From Heterocephalus glaber (Eukaryota > Chordata > Mammalia > Rodentia > Bathyergidae): a stretch of 64,000 nt of DNA. The translations under genes and the position numbers were made by a program. The stretch's first letter is position 1. Each line of letters opens with the position of its first letter. Positions 20,501 through 29,665 of the stretch are shown here, piece by piece. Under the pieces are notes generated by a model. That model searched no databases. It had not been told where the DNA came from and was given only the letters and a program-made list of their open reading frames with translations. The stretch is from assembly GCF_000247695.1 (NCBI RefSeq), contig NW_004624747.1, positions 9,497,918-9,561,917 on the forward strand, written 5' to 3'.

Positions 20501-21259
20501 GCTCTAGAAGGAGCCACACTCCAGCCTGAGGGTGGGCTGCCCTGGTTCTGGCACCTAAATGTGTCTAGAGGTGCAGCTGGGGTCACAGCTATCTTGTGGG
20601 TCCCCAGGAGAGAATGTGAAGGCATTCTTCAGCCGTGTTGCTGCCCTGGCGTTTGAGCAGTCAGTACTGCAGGACCTGGAGAAGAGGAACAGCACCCAGC
20701 CCCAGGTCGGCGATGGAGACCTTATCCGTGCGTACAGGCATGGCTGCATGGGCTGGGGAAAGACTGGAGACCAGAATCCACATCTTCCATCCTCCTGTCA
20801 CCCCAGACCCTGCCATTTCTTTAACTTGTTGCCCTCTTTGGATCCTCTTCTGTGGGTTGTACAGGTCTGTACCCTCCCTGACTCCACCTGCCAGCTCAGA
20901 CACCTTCCTTGGCCCTCCCTGTCCTCCATACAGCCGCCTTGTGGGCCAGGCTGGGCATCCCAGGCTCCACAGAAAGACCTGGCTCTGCCTCTGCTAGCCT
21001 GGGCTTTTGTCCACAATGTTCTACCATGCAGAATATCCTCTGGGTCTCTCATCCTGTGCCAGGTTATCTAGGCCTATCATATGATAGGCCTGGGAGCTCA
21101 AGCTTAGGGCTGTGCCTGTCAGGATAGGGATGGCCCCTGACCAGTGACAGCTTCAGGATGCTTAACTGATGCCACCTTATTTTTCTCTTTACAGGAATGG
21201 AGGGAAATTCATCCGAGACCCAGGAAAGCAAGAGGCCTTTTAGCCTAGGCTGCTGTTAG
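8221..21259 (+). CDS. RAB36: RAB36, Rab-family small GTPase (complete, 10 coding exons)
   Basis: Joined exons 8221-8289, 10492-10583, 13180-13245, 14120-14221, 16010-16074, 17728-17779, 18590-18671, 19055-19145, 20608-20727 and 21195-21259 total 804 bases: 267 residues plus stop, with every phase consistent. The protein starts MKSSLTPLGPPVSRDR. It has a P-loop GDLYVGKTS (residues 64-72), a switch I threonine in ATIGVD (about 88-93), WDTAGQE (111-117), TKKD (171-174, in place of the usual NKxD), SAK (203-205) and a C-terminal Cys-Cys for double geranylgeranylation. Rab36 is related to Rab34 and is reported on late endosome/Golgi membranes, where it acts in organelle positioning. The start at 8221 gives the short 267-residue form; the human-type longer N-terminus cannot be read here. 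All motifs and splice sites look functional. Confidence 0.95.
8525..8660 (-). repeat. ID-like SINE with long T tract and duplication
   Basis: The duplication 'tctgtcatt' lies at 8525-8533 and 8652-8660. The tail is a T/TTTTC tract of about 40 bases, then 'ggtactgaggatcaaac'. Confidence 0.88.
8821..8912 (+). repeat. dID-type SINE
   Basis: 'ggtgtaactcagtaatagag' and 'gggtttgatcccaaacacca' with an A-rich tail, in RAB36 intron 2. Confidence 0.75.
9402..9488 (+). repeat. dID-type SINE
   Basis: 'gggggtatagctcagtagta', 'gggcttgatcctcagaactg', then oligo-A. Confidence 0.8.
10492..10583 (+). CDS. RAB36: RAB36 exon 3
   Basis: The acceptor is 'tgtctctttgcag' and the donor TGG|GTAAGC. It encodes WYTPDACLQLREHFHGQVSA through RRNTGTVG, the family-specific segment before the GTPase core. 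Confidence 0.93.
11655..11907. repeat. Minus-strand B1-dID composite split by a plus-strand ID SINE
   Basis: A reversed dID half (11655-11705) and a reversed B1 (11823-11907) are separated by a complete forward ID element (about 11728-11822, 'gggatgtagctcagtggtgc' ... 'ccagtacc' and poly-A). The order fits an ID inserted into the A-rich linker of an older composite. Confidence 0.75.
12521..13055 (-). repeat. L1 3'-end fragment interrupted by ID SINE
   Basis: The opposite-strand L1 signature 'tggcagagtagtaccctatt' ... 'attgtgctgctatagcaag' covers the right part. It is split by the ID at 12594-12698. Confidence 0.6.
12585..12707 (-). repeat. ID-like SINE with 9-base duplication
   Basis: 'atacatctt' occurs at 12585-12593 and 12699-12707. 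The element between has 'ggtaccggggatcaaactcg' and 'gagctaaatccctggccc'. Confidence 0.88.
13180..13245 (+). CDS. RAB36: RAB36 exon 4 (P-loop)
   Basis: The acceptor is 'tatttcttccag' and the donor CACAG|GTATGC. It encodes KLSKVVVVGDLYVGKTSLIH, with the nucleotide-binding P-loop GDLYVGKTS. Confidence 0.94.
13598..13974 (+). repeat. MaLR-like LTR copy
   Basis: It begins 'ctatggtttagataggtgtc', has 'aaactgtgagcccacaaaag' near the end and closes with 'ttgttacagtgacagaccac'. The layout is that of MLT/MST/ORR-type LTRs of ancient non-autonomous retroelements. No coding capacity. It lies in RAB36 intron 4. Confidence 0.6.
14120..14221 (+). CDS. RAB36: RAB36 exon 5 (switch I)
   Basis: The acceptor is 'caactcccacag' and the donor AGAT|GTAAGT. 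It encodes FCKNVFDRDYKATIGVDFEI and on to IPYSLQ, with the effector-loop threonine in ATIGVD. Confidence 0.94.
14222..16009. other. RAB36 intron 5
   Basis: Unique sequence throughout. I see no SINE, exon or RNA gene in it. Confidence 0.6.
16010..16074 (+). CDS. RAB36: RAB36 exon 6 (switch II)
   Basis: The acceptor is 'cctcttcatggctcag' and the donor CAGG|GTAAGC. It encodes WDTAGQEKFKCIASAYYRGA, including the catalytic glutamine of WDTAGQE. Confidence 0.94.
16075..17727. other. RAB36 intron 6
   Basis: It holds an (AGAT)n-type microsatellite with an ID half behind it (17125-17232) and a MIR-like stretch (about 17380-17450). The rest is unique. Confidence 0.6.
17125..17232 (+). repeat. (AGAT/AGAC)n microsatellite followed by dID SINE
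   Basis: AGAT/ATAC/AGAC units run at about 17127-17178. 'ggggatgtagctcagtgtga' and 'gggttcaatccccagtacct' follow. Confidence 0.8.
17728..17779 (+). CDS. RAB36: RAB36 exon 7
   Basis: The acceptor is 'ccctgtgtgtctag' and the donor ACCAG|GTAAGT. It encodes IITAFDLTDVQTLEHT. Confidence 0.93.
18590..18671 (+). CDS. RAB36: RAB36 exon 8 (TKKD base motif)
   Basis: The acceptor is 'tctgtgtattacag' and the donor CTTCTG|GTGAGC. It encodes QWLEDALRENEMGSCFIFLV then GTKKDLL. The base-specificity motif reads TKKD rather than NKxD; I recall the same in human RAB36 and RAB34, so I do not read it as decay. Confidence 0.93.
19055..19145 (+). CDS. RAB36: RAB36 exon 9 (SAK motif)
   Basis: The acceptor is 'gctgcttctcccag' and the donor GACAG|GTGAGT. 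It encodes SGAACEQAEAEAVHLANEMQ and on to YWSVSAKT, with the G5 SAK motif. Confidence 0.93.
19482..19585 (-). repeat. B1-type SINE, followed by AT-rich tract
   Basis: 'ctcctgcctcagcctcccaa' and 'aggcgtgtgccactgcaccc' in reverse orientation. The next 300 bases are largely A and T. Confidence 0.75.
20608..20727 (+). CDS. RAB36: RAB36 exon 10
   Basis: The acceptor is 'cttgtgggtccccag' and the donor ATCC|GTGCGT. It encodes ENVKAFFSRVAALAFEQSVL and on through VGDGDLI, the last helix of the GTPase fold and the start of the hypervariable tail. Confidence 0.92.
21195..21259 (+). CDS. RAB36: RAB36 terminal coding exon (prenylation motif)
   Basis: The acceptor is 'ttttctctttacag'. It encodes RMEGNSSETQESKRPFSLGC then a final C and TAG at 21257-21259. 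The Cys-Cys end is the site for dual geranylgeranylation that anchors Rabs in membranes. Confidence 0.93.
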
Positions 21260-22189
21260 CTGGACTGGCACCAGAGGTCCCCCACTTCCTGTACATGCAT
21301 GGGCATAGGCTTCTGTGACTATGGAGGGGTAACATGGAGCCTGTCTCCCTCAAGATCTGGAGGGCCTGTGTACCCAGGGCTCAGCTACTTTTCTTTAGCA
21401 GTAAGATAACTGGATGCTGATGCACCTTACATTGCCTGCTCAGGGATCCATACAGCCTGCTAGTGGGGACACCGAAGTGATCTGAAAGGCCAGTCCCTTC
21501 TGCACTCATCATTCAGTCACCCATGGCTTTGAAAGGCCTCAGGACACTTCTGCAGTGGCCCACATCCCTCACCATGGCACTGTTTCCCAGCAATCCTGGA
21601 TGTGGCTTCAGAATCCTTCTCATCACAATGTTTCAGGCAACCAGGACCTGTCAAAGTTGGCCTGTGAGGGAAAGCCCATCTGCTGTCCCACCTGGAAATT
21701 TTCTGTTATCAACAGGACATGCAGTTCTGGGCCTCAGAGCTTGAGGCCTCCTGTCCACTTCCCCTCTGCCACAGACTTCCAGGTTCCCTGGGCAGCCCTG
21801 CATCTTCCAAGGGCAAAGGACAAGAAGTTCTCTTGGTCCCCTTCTGACCAGGCGACCCTCTCTCGCATCTCTGAGCTCCTCATAGCCTTGCGCTCAAGGT
21901 TGGAGGGTAAGGAAGGGCTGAACCAGTCACTTGTGCCTCTGACCCATCTGGAGGATAAATTTTCCTGGCCATGCTGTGAGATGAAGATTGCATGGCCACC
22001 CCTTGGATGAATCATTGTACACCCCCTTACCTTGGCACTGCCCTACTGTGACCCATGCCAGTGTGTACTATTGCCTCTCCAGTCTTCTCTCCCACTGGCT
22101 TGCATATTTCTTAGGACTTGTGTAATGGTGTCCACACACCTCTGCAGGACTTTGGAAACCCTTCAGAGTCTAGCATGTTCCTGACTCCA

Positions 22190-22515
22190 CCATTCCTCCT
22201 GCACAGCCAGTGCAGGCAGGGATATCCTCCCTACCTAGCTCTCTGCCCAGAGGGTCTGCCCTCCTTTCTGCCCCTTGTGTTGCTCCTCCAGGAGGTCCTC
22301 CCTGACCCCTCATCACTGCTATTCGCTGCCCCCTGCTGCTGTGGCCATGAGTCTCTGCCCTGTCATCCCCACCCTCTTCCCATAGGTAGGTGGGTACATC
22401 CAGCATCCTTGTTTCTCAGGGATGGTGAGCATTTTTCAGGCAGCCTATGCCAGTCAGCACCCTCTCCTAATGCCTAGCACACCAGTTGTGCACCATGAAT
22501 GTTCACTGAATCATA
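22190..22515 (+). repeat. L2-like LINE remnant in RAB36 3' UTR
   Basis: 'ggaggtcctccctgacccct' and 'taatgcctagcacaccag' followed by 'aatgttcactgaat' match the order of the L2 3' end. Confidence 0.5.
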
Positions 22516-22770
22516 GCAACTGCCAAGTATCAGACAAGAACACCGGCATGTTCTTCTGTTAATTATTCCTTTGCTGTATTTTTAGCTCATATATATCACT
22601 TCTTTACATAAATTGCTTTTAAAGGAATTGTGTACTTAGTGTAAAACAAGAGTACAAAGTATATAAAATACAGATTAGAAATACCACCTCTGGTTGGTCA
22701 CATGCCAAACATAAACGTGATCAATAGTTGGTACAGTTCCTTCTGGGATATGTTTACCTGTGTGCAAACC

Positions 22771-22876
22771 ACATTTGTTTTGTTTTGTTTTTCGGTACCA
22801 GGGATTGAACTCAGGACCTTGCACTTGCAAGGCAGGTGCAGTGCCACTGAGCTAAATCCCTGGCCCTACATTTGTT
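22771..22876 (-). repeat. ID-like SINE with 9-base duplication
   Basis: 'acatttgtt' occurs at 22771-22779 and 22868-22876. The element has a (TTTTG)n tail, 'ggtaccagggattgaactca' and 'gagctaaatccctggccc'. Confidence 0.88.
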
Positions 22877-23377
22877 AGCTTATTTCCCCAGAGTGACTTT
22901 GTGTTGTACATGCTGCCTAACAGGCTACCTTCCCCATGGACCACCTGGGCTTCCTTACTGCAGATGCACACAGCCTCCTCATTCCTTCAGCAGCCACTCA
23001 GCTTTCTTTAGTGTAGACAATTTCACCTAACTGGCCCCATATACAGGTCACTTAGTTTGTGTTCAGCAGTTAGCTTTTACTGATGGTGCTGCAATAGCCA
23101 TCTTTGTAATGATAGTGTACACTCAGGATTCCCACAGGAGGTCCTCCTGGCCTGGTCCACTATGGGGGAGGGAGCACACTGGGGGTGCATTAGGGAGGAC
23201 CAAGTTTGTCGGGTGCAAACAGAATGGAAATGACCAGCCAAGATGGCCTGGCTCCCTCCCCTTCCCCACTCCCCAGGATAGTGGTGGTAGAGGGGAATAT
23301 GCTGTCCTGCTGTTACCAGCTCCTAAGCTGGACACCCAGTGTTTCATGTACACCTGAACTTCTGTAAATGGTACTTT

Positions 23378-23383
23378 ATTAAA
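23378..23383 (+). terminator. Candidate RAB36 poly(A) signal ATTAAA
   Basis: ATTAAA is the common variant of AATAAA. A downstream GT-rich element begins about 17 bases later. No AATAAA was found between the stop codon and this point. Confidence 0.5.
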
Positions 23384-23534
23384 CTCTCATATTCCCCACT
23401 GTGGTATGCCAGCCAGTTCCTGCAGCCCCTGTCTGACAGTAATGATATCTTCAATTTCAATATTTGACCCAGAAGGATGGGAGACTATGTGCATCAGGGA
23501 AAAGCAAGGGACTCGTTTCCCAGACAGTTAACAG

Positions 23535-23870
23535 TGTTGTCTTGGTGTATTTGTGCTGCTACAACTGAGACCCACAGACCAGATAAATTATAAACAGAAG
23601 TTTATTTAGCTCATGGTTCTGGTGGCTGAGAAGTCAAAGAAGATGGTATCATTTGGCAAGGGCCTTCATGCCACATCATATCATAGCAGATGCACCAGAG
23701 TAAGGTCAAGAGGGGACTTGAACTCAATCTTTTTAACAAACCAGTCTTGTGATAAATTACATTAACGTATTTGTGAAGTCTAAACACCTCTTAGTAGACT
23801 ACACTTCCCAACATTTGCATTGGGGATTAAATTTCAACATTGTGTTTTGGAGGGGGGCATTCAAACTATA
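23535..23870 (-). repeat. MaLR-like LTR copy, reversed
   Basis: 'gtatttgtgctgctacaact', 'aaattataaacagaagttta' and 'tgcattggggattaaatttc' in the order expected for a reversed MaLR LTR. Confidence 0.5.
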
Positions 23871-23875
23871 TCAAA

Positions 23876-23962
23876 TAAGGGTGCATAGTTCAGTGGCAGA
23901 ATGCTTGTCTAGCATATGTGAGGCCCTGGGTTTGATCCCCAGCACTGAAGAAAAAAAACCCA
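23876..23962 (+). repeat. dID-type SINE
   Basis: 'ggtgcatagttcagtggcag', 'gggtttgatccccagcactg', then A-rich. Confidence 0.8.
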
Positions 23963-24874
23963 AAACACAGCAAGCATCATCTCAGAATCACTTCAGTGTA
24001 GTTCCTACCCTTTTCCTTTGATACAAAGACATTCTCTTCAAGCATCTCAACATTCCACAGCAGATTTCTGGGGAAGAGAACCTGTAAGTCTTGTCCTGAA
24101 GGTCCAAGCGAAGCAGCCCCTGGTACCAAGGTACAGTAAGTAACCACATCCAAGTTCTTCAGAAGCATCTTTTCCCTCTTCCCTGGTTCCCTTAGCTCCT
24201 TTGCTCATCACCTATCTGTCCATCCACCTATTTGTCTTACAGATGAAGAAACCAAGAGCTGAAAAGATAAGATAGGTCTGACACCTTCTCCACATTCTTG
24301 GTCCCTCCTCTGCCTCTGCCCCACCTAAGCTTCAGATCACACTCTAGGTGGCATTACCCTTGGGACTCTGTGACCCTTACATGTGTGCCCCAATCAGGTG
24401 TTTCCATCCAGGGCCATCCAAGATTGCCACTAGAACAGGGATTACTAGCCTCAGTACAGTACTGCTAAATAAATAAAATTTAAAAATAAAAATAAAATGG
24501 ACCAGGATGTACTTGCACTGGCTCAACCACACCTAGCTGTCTTCAGGGTCCACCAGCCAACGATGCCTTCCCCTATCACAGCCTGCTCCCTGTTTCCCTT
24601 TGGTGTCAGGCTGTCCCCCAGCCCTGCAGACTCTACAGTGACCAGAGAAGGGTCCTCACTCTCGGCCTCTTTGAGTCTTGTGTCTGGGGTGCCTGCCTGC
24701 TCTGTCCTCCCCAGCTCAGCTTCGGGCCTCTGGAGTGAAGGGAAGGCCACTGGGATCATTCCAGCTCATACTTTAGCCTGGGGGATGGGTGAGATCCGCT
24801 CCCAGATGAACCTCACTCTACAGAGAGGCCCAGGGTGGCTTTACCAGGAGACCTGAGATAACCAATCATCTAGG

Positions 24875-24940
24875 TTATAGAGGTGTATTGGTTAAATTAT
24901 AGAAGTGTATTGAGTTAATATAGAGGTGTATTGGTTAAAT
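24875..24940. repeat. Tandem repeat, three units of about 22 bases
   Basis: The unit 'tatagaggtgtattggttaa' plus 'at' is repeated, with the middle copy diverged (tatagaagtgtattgagtta). Confidence 0.85.
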
Positions 24941-25009
24941 TCACATGGTCACCATTCACTCACTAATTCTCCCTCATTCGTGTCTTCTTAGAGCCCCCCA
25001 GGGTGGTCT

Positions 25010-25135
25010 CTGCATTTTTTCATTTATTCCTCCCACAGCCTGCACCGCGGGTGCCACATTTCACAGGTGAGCTGAGGGTCAGGGAGGGACATGACCTCTG
25101 GGCCACACAGGTGCAAGGTGGGATAAGGAGGCAGC
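25010..25135. repeat. MIR-like remnant
   Basis: 'catttcacaggtgagctgag', 'cagggagggacatgacc' and 'cacacaggtgc' follow the MIR core order. Confidence 0.4.
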
Positions 25136-26349
25136 TCTGGCCAATGCTCATAGCGGTAACAGAGGTCCAGGGCATGGGAGGTCAGACTTTCAGAGGAAAC
25201 ACATAACTCTGAGAGGGGTCCCTCCTCTTCTGGCCAAGATGTGAGTATGGGTGGGCCCTGGGCCCCATCCAAGAAGCCCATGGCTTCAAGCAGTACCCTG
25301 AGATAGGACCCCCTTCTGGCAGCTCCCAGGCTCCTCTGCCATCTGCTGTGGTCTCCCCATATCACCTTCCATATGTCTGGCCTTCCCCTGAGGGAAGTTG
25401 ATGGACAGATGGGAACTGTGACTGTCACACCACCTCCTTCCAGGCAACACAGATCCTTCCCAGCCTCCTCCCCCTCATCCAGATGCCTTCCCAGCATTCA
25501 GGGCCACCAGCCACCTGTCTGAGTCTGTGTCCCAGGCAGGTGCAGAGCTTCTGCCCCTGGCCAGGCCTTTCACTCAGCTTCCTCACCCCTAGTCTTCTAG
25601 AACATATGGTGGGTGGGCTGAGAGGCAAAGCAGGCCTCAGGCTCCTTCCCCTGCACTTGGAGGGAACCCCTTCCCTGAGGGTGCTGTGGGCCTCTCACCC
25701 CTGGAAGCTGGAGCCTGGATCATCTCACTGGCTATACCATTAGAAACAAGCTCATTGCATCTCGTCTCAGCTCCTCCTCTTGCTGCAAAGGCTGGAAATA
25801 GCACTCAGGAAGCTTGACGGGGATCATATTGGCTGCAGGGGCCTCATCAATAAATGATTCTGCAGAAGGTAGGTGGAGTCACAAATAGGAGCTTATAAGC
25901 CTCAGGCTCCAGGCTTGGGAGGAGGGACCCACAGCCCTGCTCATTCAGAACTGCTCATTTCTCACTGGCAAGGATGTCTTACAGATGTTCAGGGGTCAGC
26001 AGGCCTGGAGGAGTTGCCCTACCCAGGCATTGTCCAGTGCATTGCAAGTGGGCAGGGCTGGAGAACAGCTATATGGATGACCTGTTTTCTGATCTTTCCC
26101 CTGGCTCCCTGGACTGTCAGATGACAGATGATAAATGACAGGCGTTGGATTGGGAGGGGGTTCATATGCTCACATCTGCTTGAAGCATGCTTCCTCTAGC
26201 CTCCAGCTCAGAGGGAGATGAGGCTAGAGATAGGACAGGGAAGGAGAAAGAAAAGGCATTTTTCAGTCACCCTTAAGTAGGTCTTAGGGCAGAAAGACTT
26301 CCAACTTCCTAATGCTCATCTGATCATCTGCCTGATAGTACACTGGTCA

Positions 26350-26463
26350 AGAACACTGATTTGGGGGCCGGGGATTTAGCTCAATGGTTTCACCACCTGC
26401 CGTGCAAGCACAAAGACCCGACTTTGATCCCTGGTACCAAAAAAAAAAGAACACTGATTTGGG
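26350..26463 (+). repeat. ID-like SINE with 16-base target-site duplication
   Basis: 'agaacactgatttggg' occurs exactly at 26350-26365 and 26448-26463. The element begins 'ggccggggatttagctcaat' and ends 'ctggtacc' plus poly-A. Confidence 0.95.
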
Positions 26464-26814
26464 ACATAGGCAGACTAGGGCTCTCATTTACTGCTGTGTG
26501 ATGGGGTGATCGCCCCCTTACCTGAGCTCCTTACCTGATCCTCACTGGAATAATGGCTGTGAAGATGGAAAGAATTTATCTCTGTGAAGCCCCAGGCTGA
26601 GCACCTGTCAAAGGCTGGGTACATGGGAATCCTGAAGACTGTGAGATTCTCACTGTGCCCACTCACCTGGCACCTTTGGGTGAATTAGAAAAAAAACTCA
26701 CCTGTGCAGTTCTTCAAAAAGTGAGAGATGGAACTGCCATATGGATCCAGAAATTCCACTCCTAGATATGCGTGCCCAAAAAAACTAAAAGTGGACTCAA
26801 ACAAGTATATTGTC

Positions 26815-26990
26815 TTGTTTAGTCCATTTGGGCTGCTATAACAAAATACCATAGCCTGGCTGGCTTATAAACAACAAAAGTTTATTTCTTTTCTTTTCCT
26901 CTGCACCCTCCATCCCATACAGTAGAATTAAACCCAGGGCCTCATTCAACGAGGAGAAGAGTCTTCAGCCCTGTGGCTACAAACACCAGC
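26815..26990 (-). repeat. MaLR-like LTR fragment, reversed
   Basis: 'gtccatttgggctgctataa' and 'ggcttataaacaacaaaagt'. Confidence 0.5.
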
Positions 26991-27569
26991 TGTTCACTGA
27001 TTACACTCCAATTTCTACCTGTGGTCTTGAATGTTCCTGCAGACTCACCCTCTGTCCACCTGACTCCTCCCTGTGGATGGGCCATGGGCTCCTGAAGCCT
27101 CACATGGGCAGCTCTGCTTGCTCGTGTCAGACAGCATTCCATTGTTAGCCCCATGGCTGGCCCTCCCTCATTCCCATCTGCAAGTCCTATGACTCTATTT
27201 CCAGAACGGTCCTGCAATCTAACTCTCTTAGTCACCTTACTGTTACCACAGTCCTGATCACCAACATCCCCCACCTGGCCAATTGCCATAGACCTGGACT
27301 GCTCACCCTGCTCCCACCTCCCACCTCCCCAACTCTCCACCCAACAGATTTGAGCAAGTCATACAGGGTGGTCTACTATGGCAGCCACTATAACCATTTC
27401 ATTCTAAAGTCATTAAAGTTAAACTAAAAATTCAATTCTTTAGTAGAAAAAGCCACAATTAGTAATCATATGGGAAAGCTAATGGTTGCTGAATTGTTCA
27501 TGAAGATTATAGAATATGCCCATTGTGAGTTCTATCGGACAGTCCAGGCTTAGAATCTTTTAAGAATCT

Positions 27570-27900
27570 TTTGCATTTAGAGTGAAACCTAAACTTCTTA
27601 CAGGCTGGAAGGCCCTGTCTTATCTTACCTCTGAGCTCACCTCCTACTGCCCACACCAGCCTCACATTCTAACCTGGCTGTTCCTCAAACACACCAACAA
27701 TATGAAGTCTCCTGGTCTTTGCCTATCTGTTTCTTTCACATAGCACCAGCCCACATGTCACCTGCTCAGGGAAGCCTTCCCCAGACCTCTGCCTCCTCCT
27801 GGATTCCCTGAGGACACATACATCTCTGCTCTGGCCCAACACTGGCTGCTTATCATTTACACACATGTGCATCTCTCCTTGGGCTGTGCTCTCCACTGAC
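27570..27900 (+). repeat. L2-like LINE remnant
   Basis: 'ggctgttcctcaaacacacc' and 'atgtcacctgctcagggaag' then 'ccttccccagacc' match the L2 3' region. Confidence 0.5.
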
Positions 27901-28154
27901 CATACTCATGCTGAGCACTTAGAGACACAGAGAAATAAAACAAATGGACTGCATCTTTGCAGAGTTTAGATCTAGCTAATGTCCCCACAGGCCATTTGGG
28001 ACAGATACCAAATAAAGAGTTACAGGGTGTTAAGTATGTCTAGACCCCGCGTATCTCCTCCCTCCTTGCTCCCCCTTAGGAGGGATGGATGATAAAAAAG
28101 TTCTGCAAGGAAGGAAAGAAAACAAGCAAGTCAGCTAGCTAGGCAGGTCTGCAG

Positions 28155-28304
28155 AAAAAGACCAGAGGTGGGCCAGGGATTTAGCTCAGTGGTTCTAGCG
28201 CCTGCCTGCCTTGCAAGCGCAAGGTCCTGAGTTCAATCCCTGGTACCAAAAAAAAAAAAAGAAAGAAAGAAAAGAAAAAGAAAAGAAAAGAAAAAGACCA
28301 GAGG
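28155..28304 (+). repeat. ID-like SINE with 14-base target-site duplication
   Basis: 'aaaaagaccagagg' occurs at 28155-28168 and 28291-28304. The element has intact A- and B-box blocks and a poly-A/(AAAAG)n tail. Confidence 0.93.
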
Positions 28305-28505
28305 CCCAGGGTGGGAGCACTTTCAGGGAAGTCCCATGGATGGAGTGTCCTTGGGGCCAGAAGAGGACCAGTGGGAAAAAGCCACTATTTGAATACGTAG
28401 CTTGTGCCCAATAAACCATTCACTATGCCAAGAGAATGGAGCCTGAAAATCCAAACTACACAGCTCAGAGCTTATGAAATGAATTTGCTTGTGTATAAAA
28501 TATTA

Positions 28506-28632
28506 AAAACCAGGCACTGGCTAAAGCCTTGGCTATTCACGAGGTGAAGCAGGAGGATCCTTTCAGGCGTTCAAAGGCAGCCTGGGCAACACAAGGAGAC
28601 CCTGTCTCAAACTAAATAAATGAATAAATAAG
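28506..28632 (+). repeat. B1-type SINE
   Basis: 'cgaggtgaagcaggaggatc', 'cagcctgggcaacacaagga', 'gaccctgtctcaaac' with a (TAAA)n-like tail. Confidence 0.75.
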
Positions 28633-28774
28633 ATGGAGCTGAGCTGGGGCCTGAGAACCAGAGAAAGGGACATCTTATTGGTAAATGAAACCCACCCTCC
28701 ACAAAAGTACTCCTTTCTTTCCCAGGCATTTAATGATCATATGAGCCCTGATGAGCTCTTAGAAACTGAGAGAT

Positions 28775-28875
28775 GTGGGGCCAGGGATATAGCCCAGCAG
28801 TGCAGCACCTGCCTGGCAAGCTCGAGGTCCTGAGTTGAATCCCCAGTACTAAAAACAAACAAACAAACAAATGAA
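28775..28875 (+). repeat. ID-like SINE
   Basis: 'ggggccagggatatagccca', 'gagttgaatccccagtacta', (AAAC)n tail. Confidence 0.85.
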
Positions 28876-29049
28876 AAACTAAGGAACCCAGTCAACAAAG
28901 GAACAAAAGCACTTTGTCCTTGGGGGGATTCCTTTTGCTGATAGCTAGGGAAGGAGGCCTGGGTTATCATCTTGCCTGGCCCACTCATTAGGTGACTTGA
29001 TCAGATCATTTGGAAAGGGCAGCTGATATTGATCATGGCCAGGATTAAT

Positions 29050-29138
29050 TTTTTGTGTGTGGTTAGATCTTCAGCACTAACCATGGGCTTTACACATGGT
29101 AGGCAAGTGCTCTACCACTGAGTTACATCCCCAGCCCT
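29050..29138 (-). repeat. dID-type SINE
   Basis: 'taggcaagtgctctaccact' and 'gagttacatccccagccc' in reverse orientation. Confidence 0.75.
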
Positions 29139-29509
29139 GGTCAGGATTTATAATACCCACTTTAAAGGAGAGGCTGCTTAAGATGAGAACATTGTTCATT
29201 ATTGCACTGCTGGAATCCCTGCCCTTCTCTGTTCCACCAGCCCCAAAGTCAGGTTACCTCATCGCAGTTTCATCCTCTGCAAATTGAGCCAGTTTATGAA
29301 ATGAGGTCTGCTGGGAGAGGGAACATGCAGCGCAGGAGATCAGAGCGTCCTGCAGAGGGTGGCAGTGAGCTGTGCAAATGCCACAGAGTCTCCAAGCTGG
29401 TCTTCAAGGGTTCTTCAGCAGCGTCAACCTTAACAGGCAATCACAGATGGAAACCCACAGGCCAAACATTCAGATGTGTTTTGCTTAGACCATCCACGCA
29501 CTTTACCCA

Positions 29510-29665
29510 CCCATGTCGTGCTCACAACACTTTACAGATGAGGACAGAAGTGAGGCCCAGATAGGGGAAGAATTGACAAGGTCACACAGCACAAGTGTGC
29601 ATGAGGGAGACCTGAATTGGAACCAGGCCAGCCTGGGTGCTAGCCCTGAGTTCGGCTGCTCCAGA
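29510..29665. repeat. MIR-like remnant
   Basis: 'tttacagatgaggacagaag', 'gaattgacaaggtcacacag' and 'gacctgaattggaaccaggc' follow the MIR core order. Confidence 0.55.

Larger units (their letters stand above)
17780..20607. other. RAB36 introns 7, 8 and 9
   Basis: Intron 7 (17780-18589) and intron 8 (18672-19054) are unique sequence. Intron 9 (19146-20607) has a reversed B1 (19482-19585) and an AT-rich stretch (about 19585-19910). Confidence 0.6.
21260..23400 (+). other. RAB36: RAB36 3' untranslated region (end approximate)
   Basis: No further exon is seen. The first convincing poly(A) signal in the sense strand is ATTAAA at 23378-23383, followed by a GT-rich stretch (tgtggt near 23400). The region contains an L2-like remnant and a minus-strand ID SINE with a 9-base duplication, so the mature message would carry repeat-derived sequence. 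The true end is not proven. Confidence 0.5.

Noticed and set aside
28170..28256. tRNA-like sequences with A and B boxes (this and all other ID copies).
   Set aside because: They lack a cloverleaf acceptor stem, end in 'ggtacc' plus poly-A and carry target-site duplications. They are SINEs, not tRNA genes.
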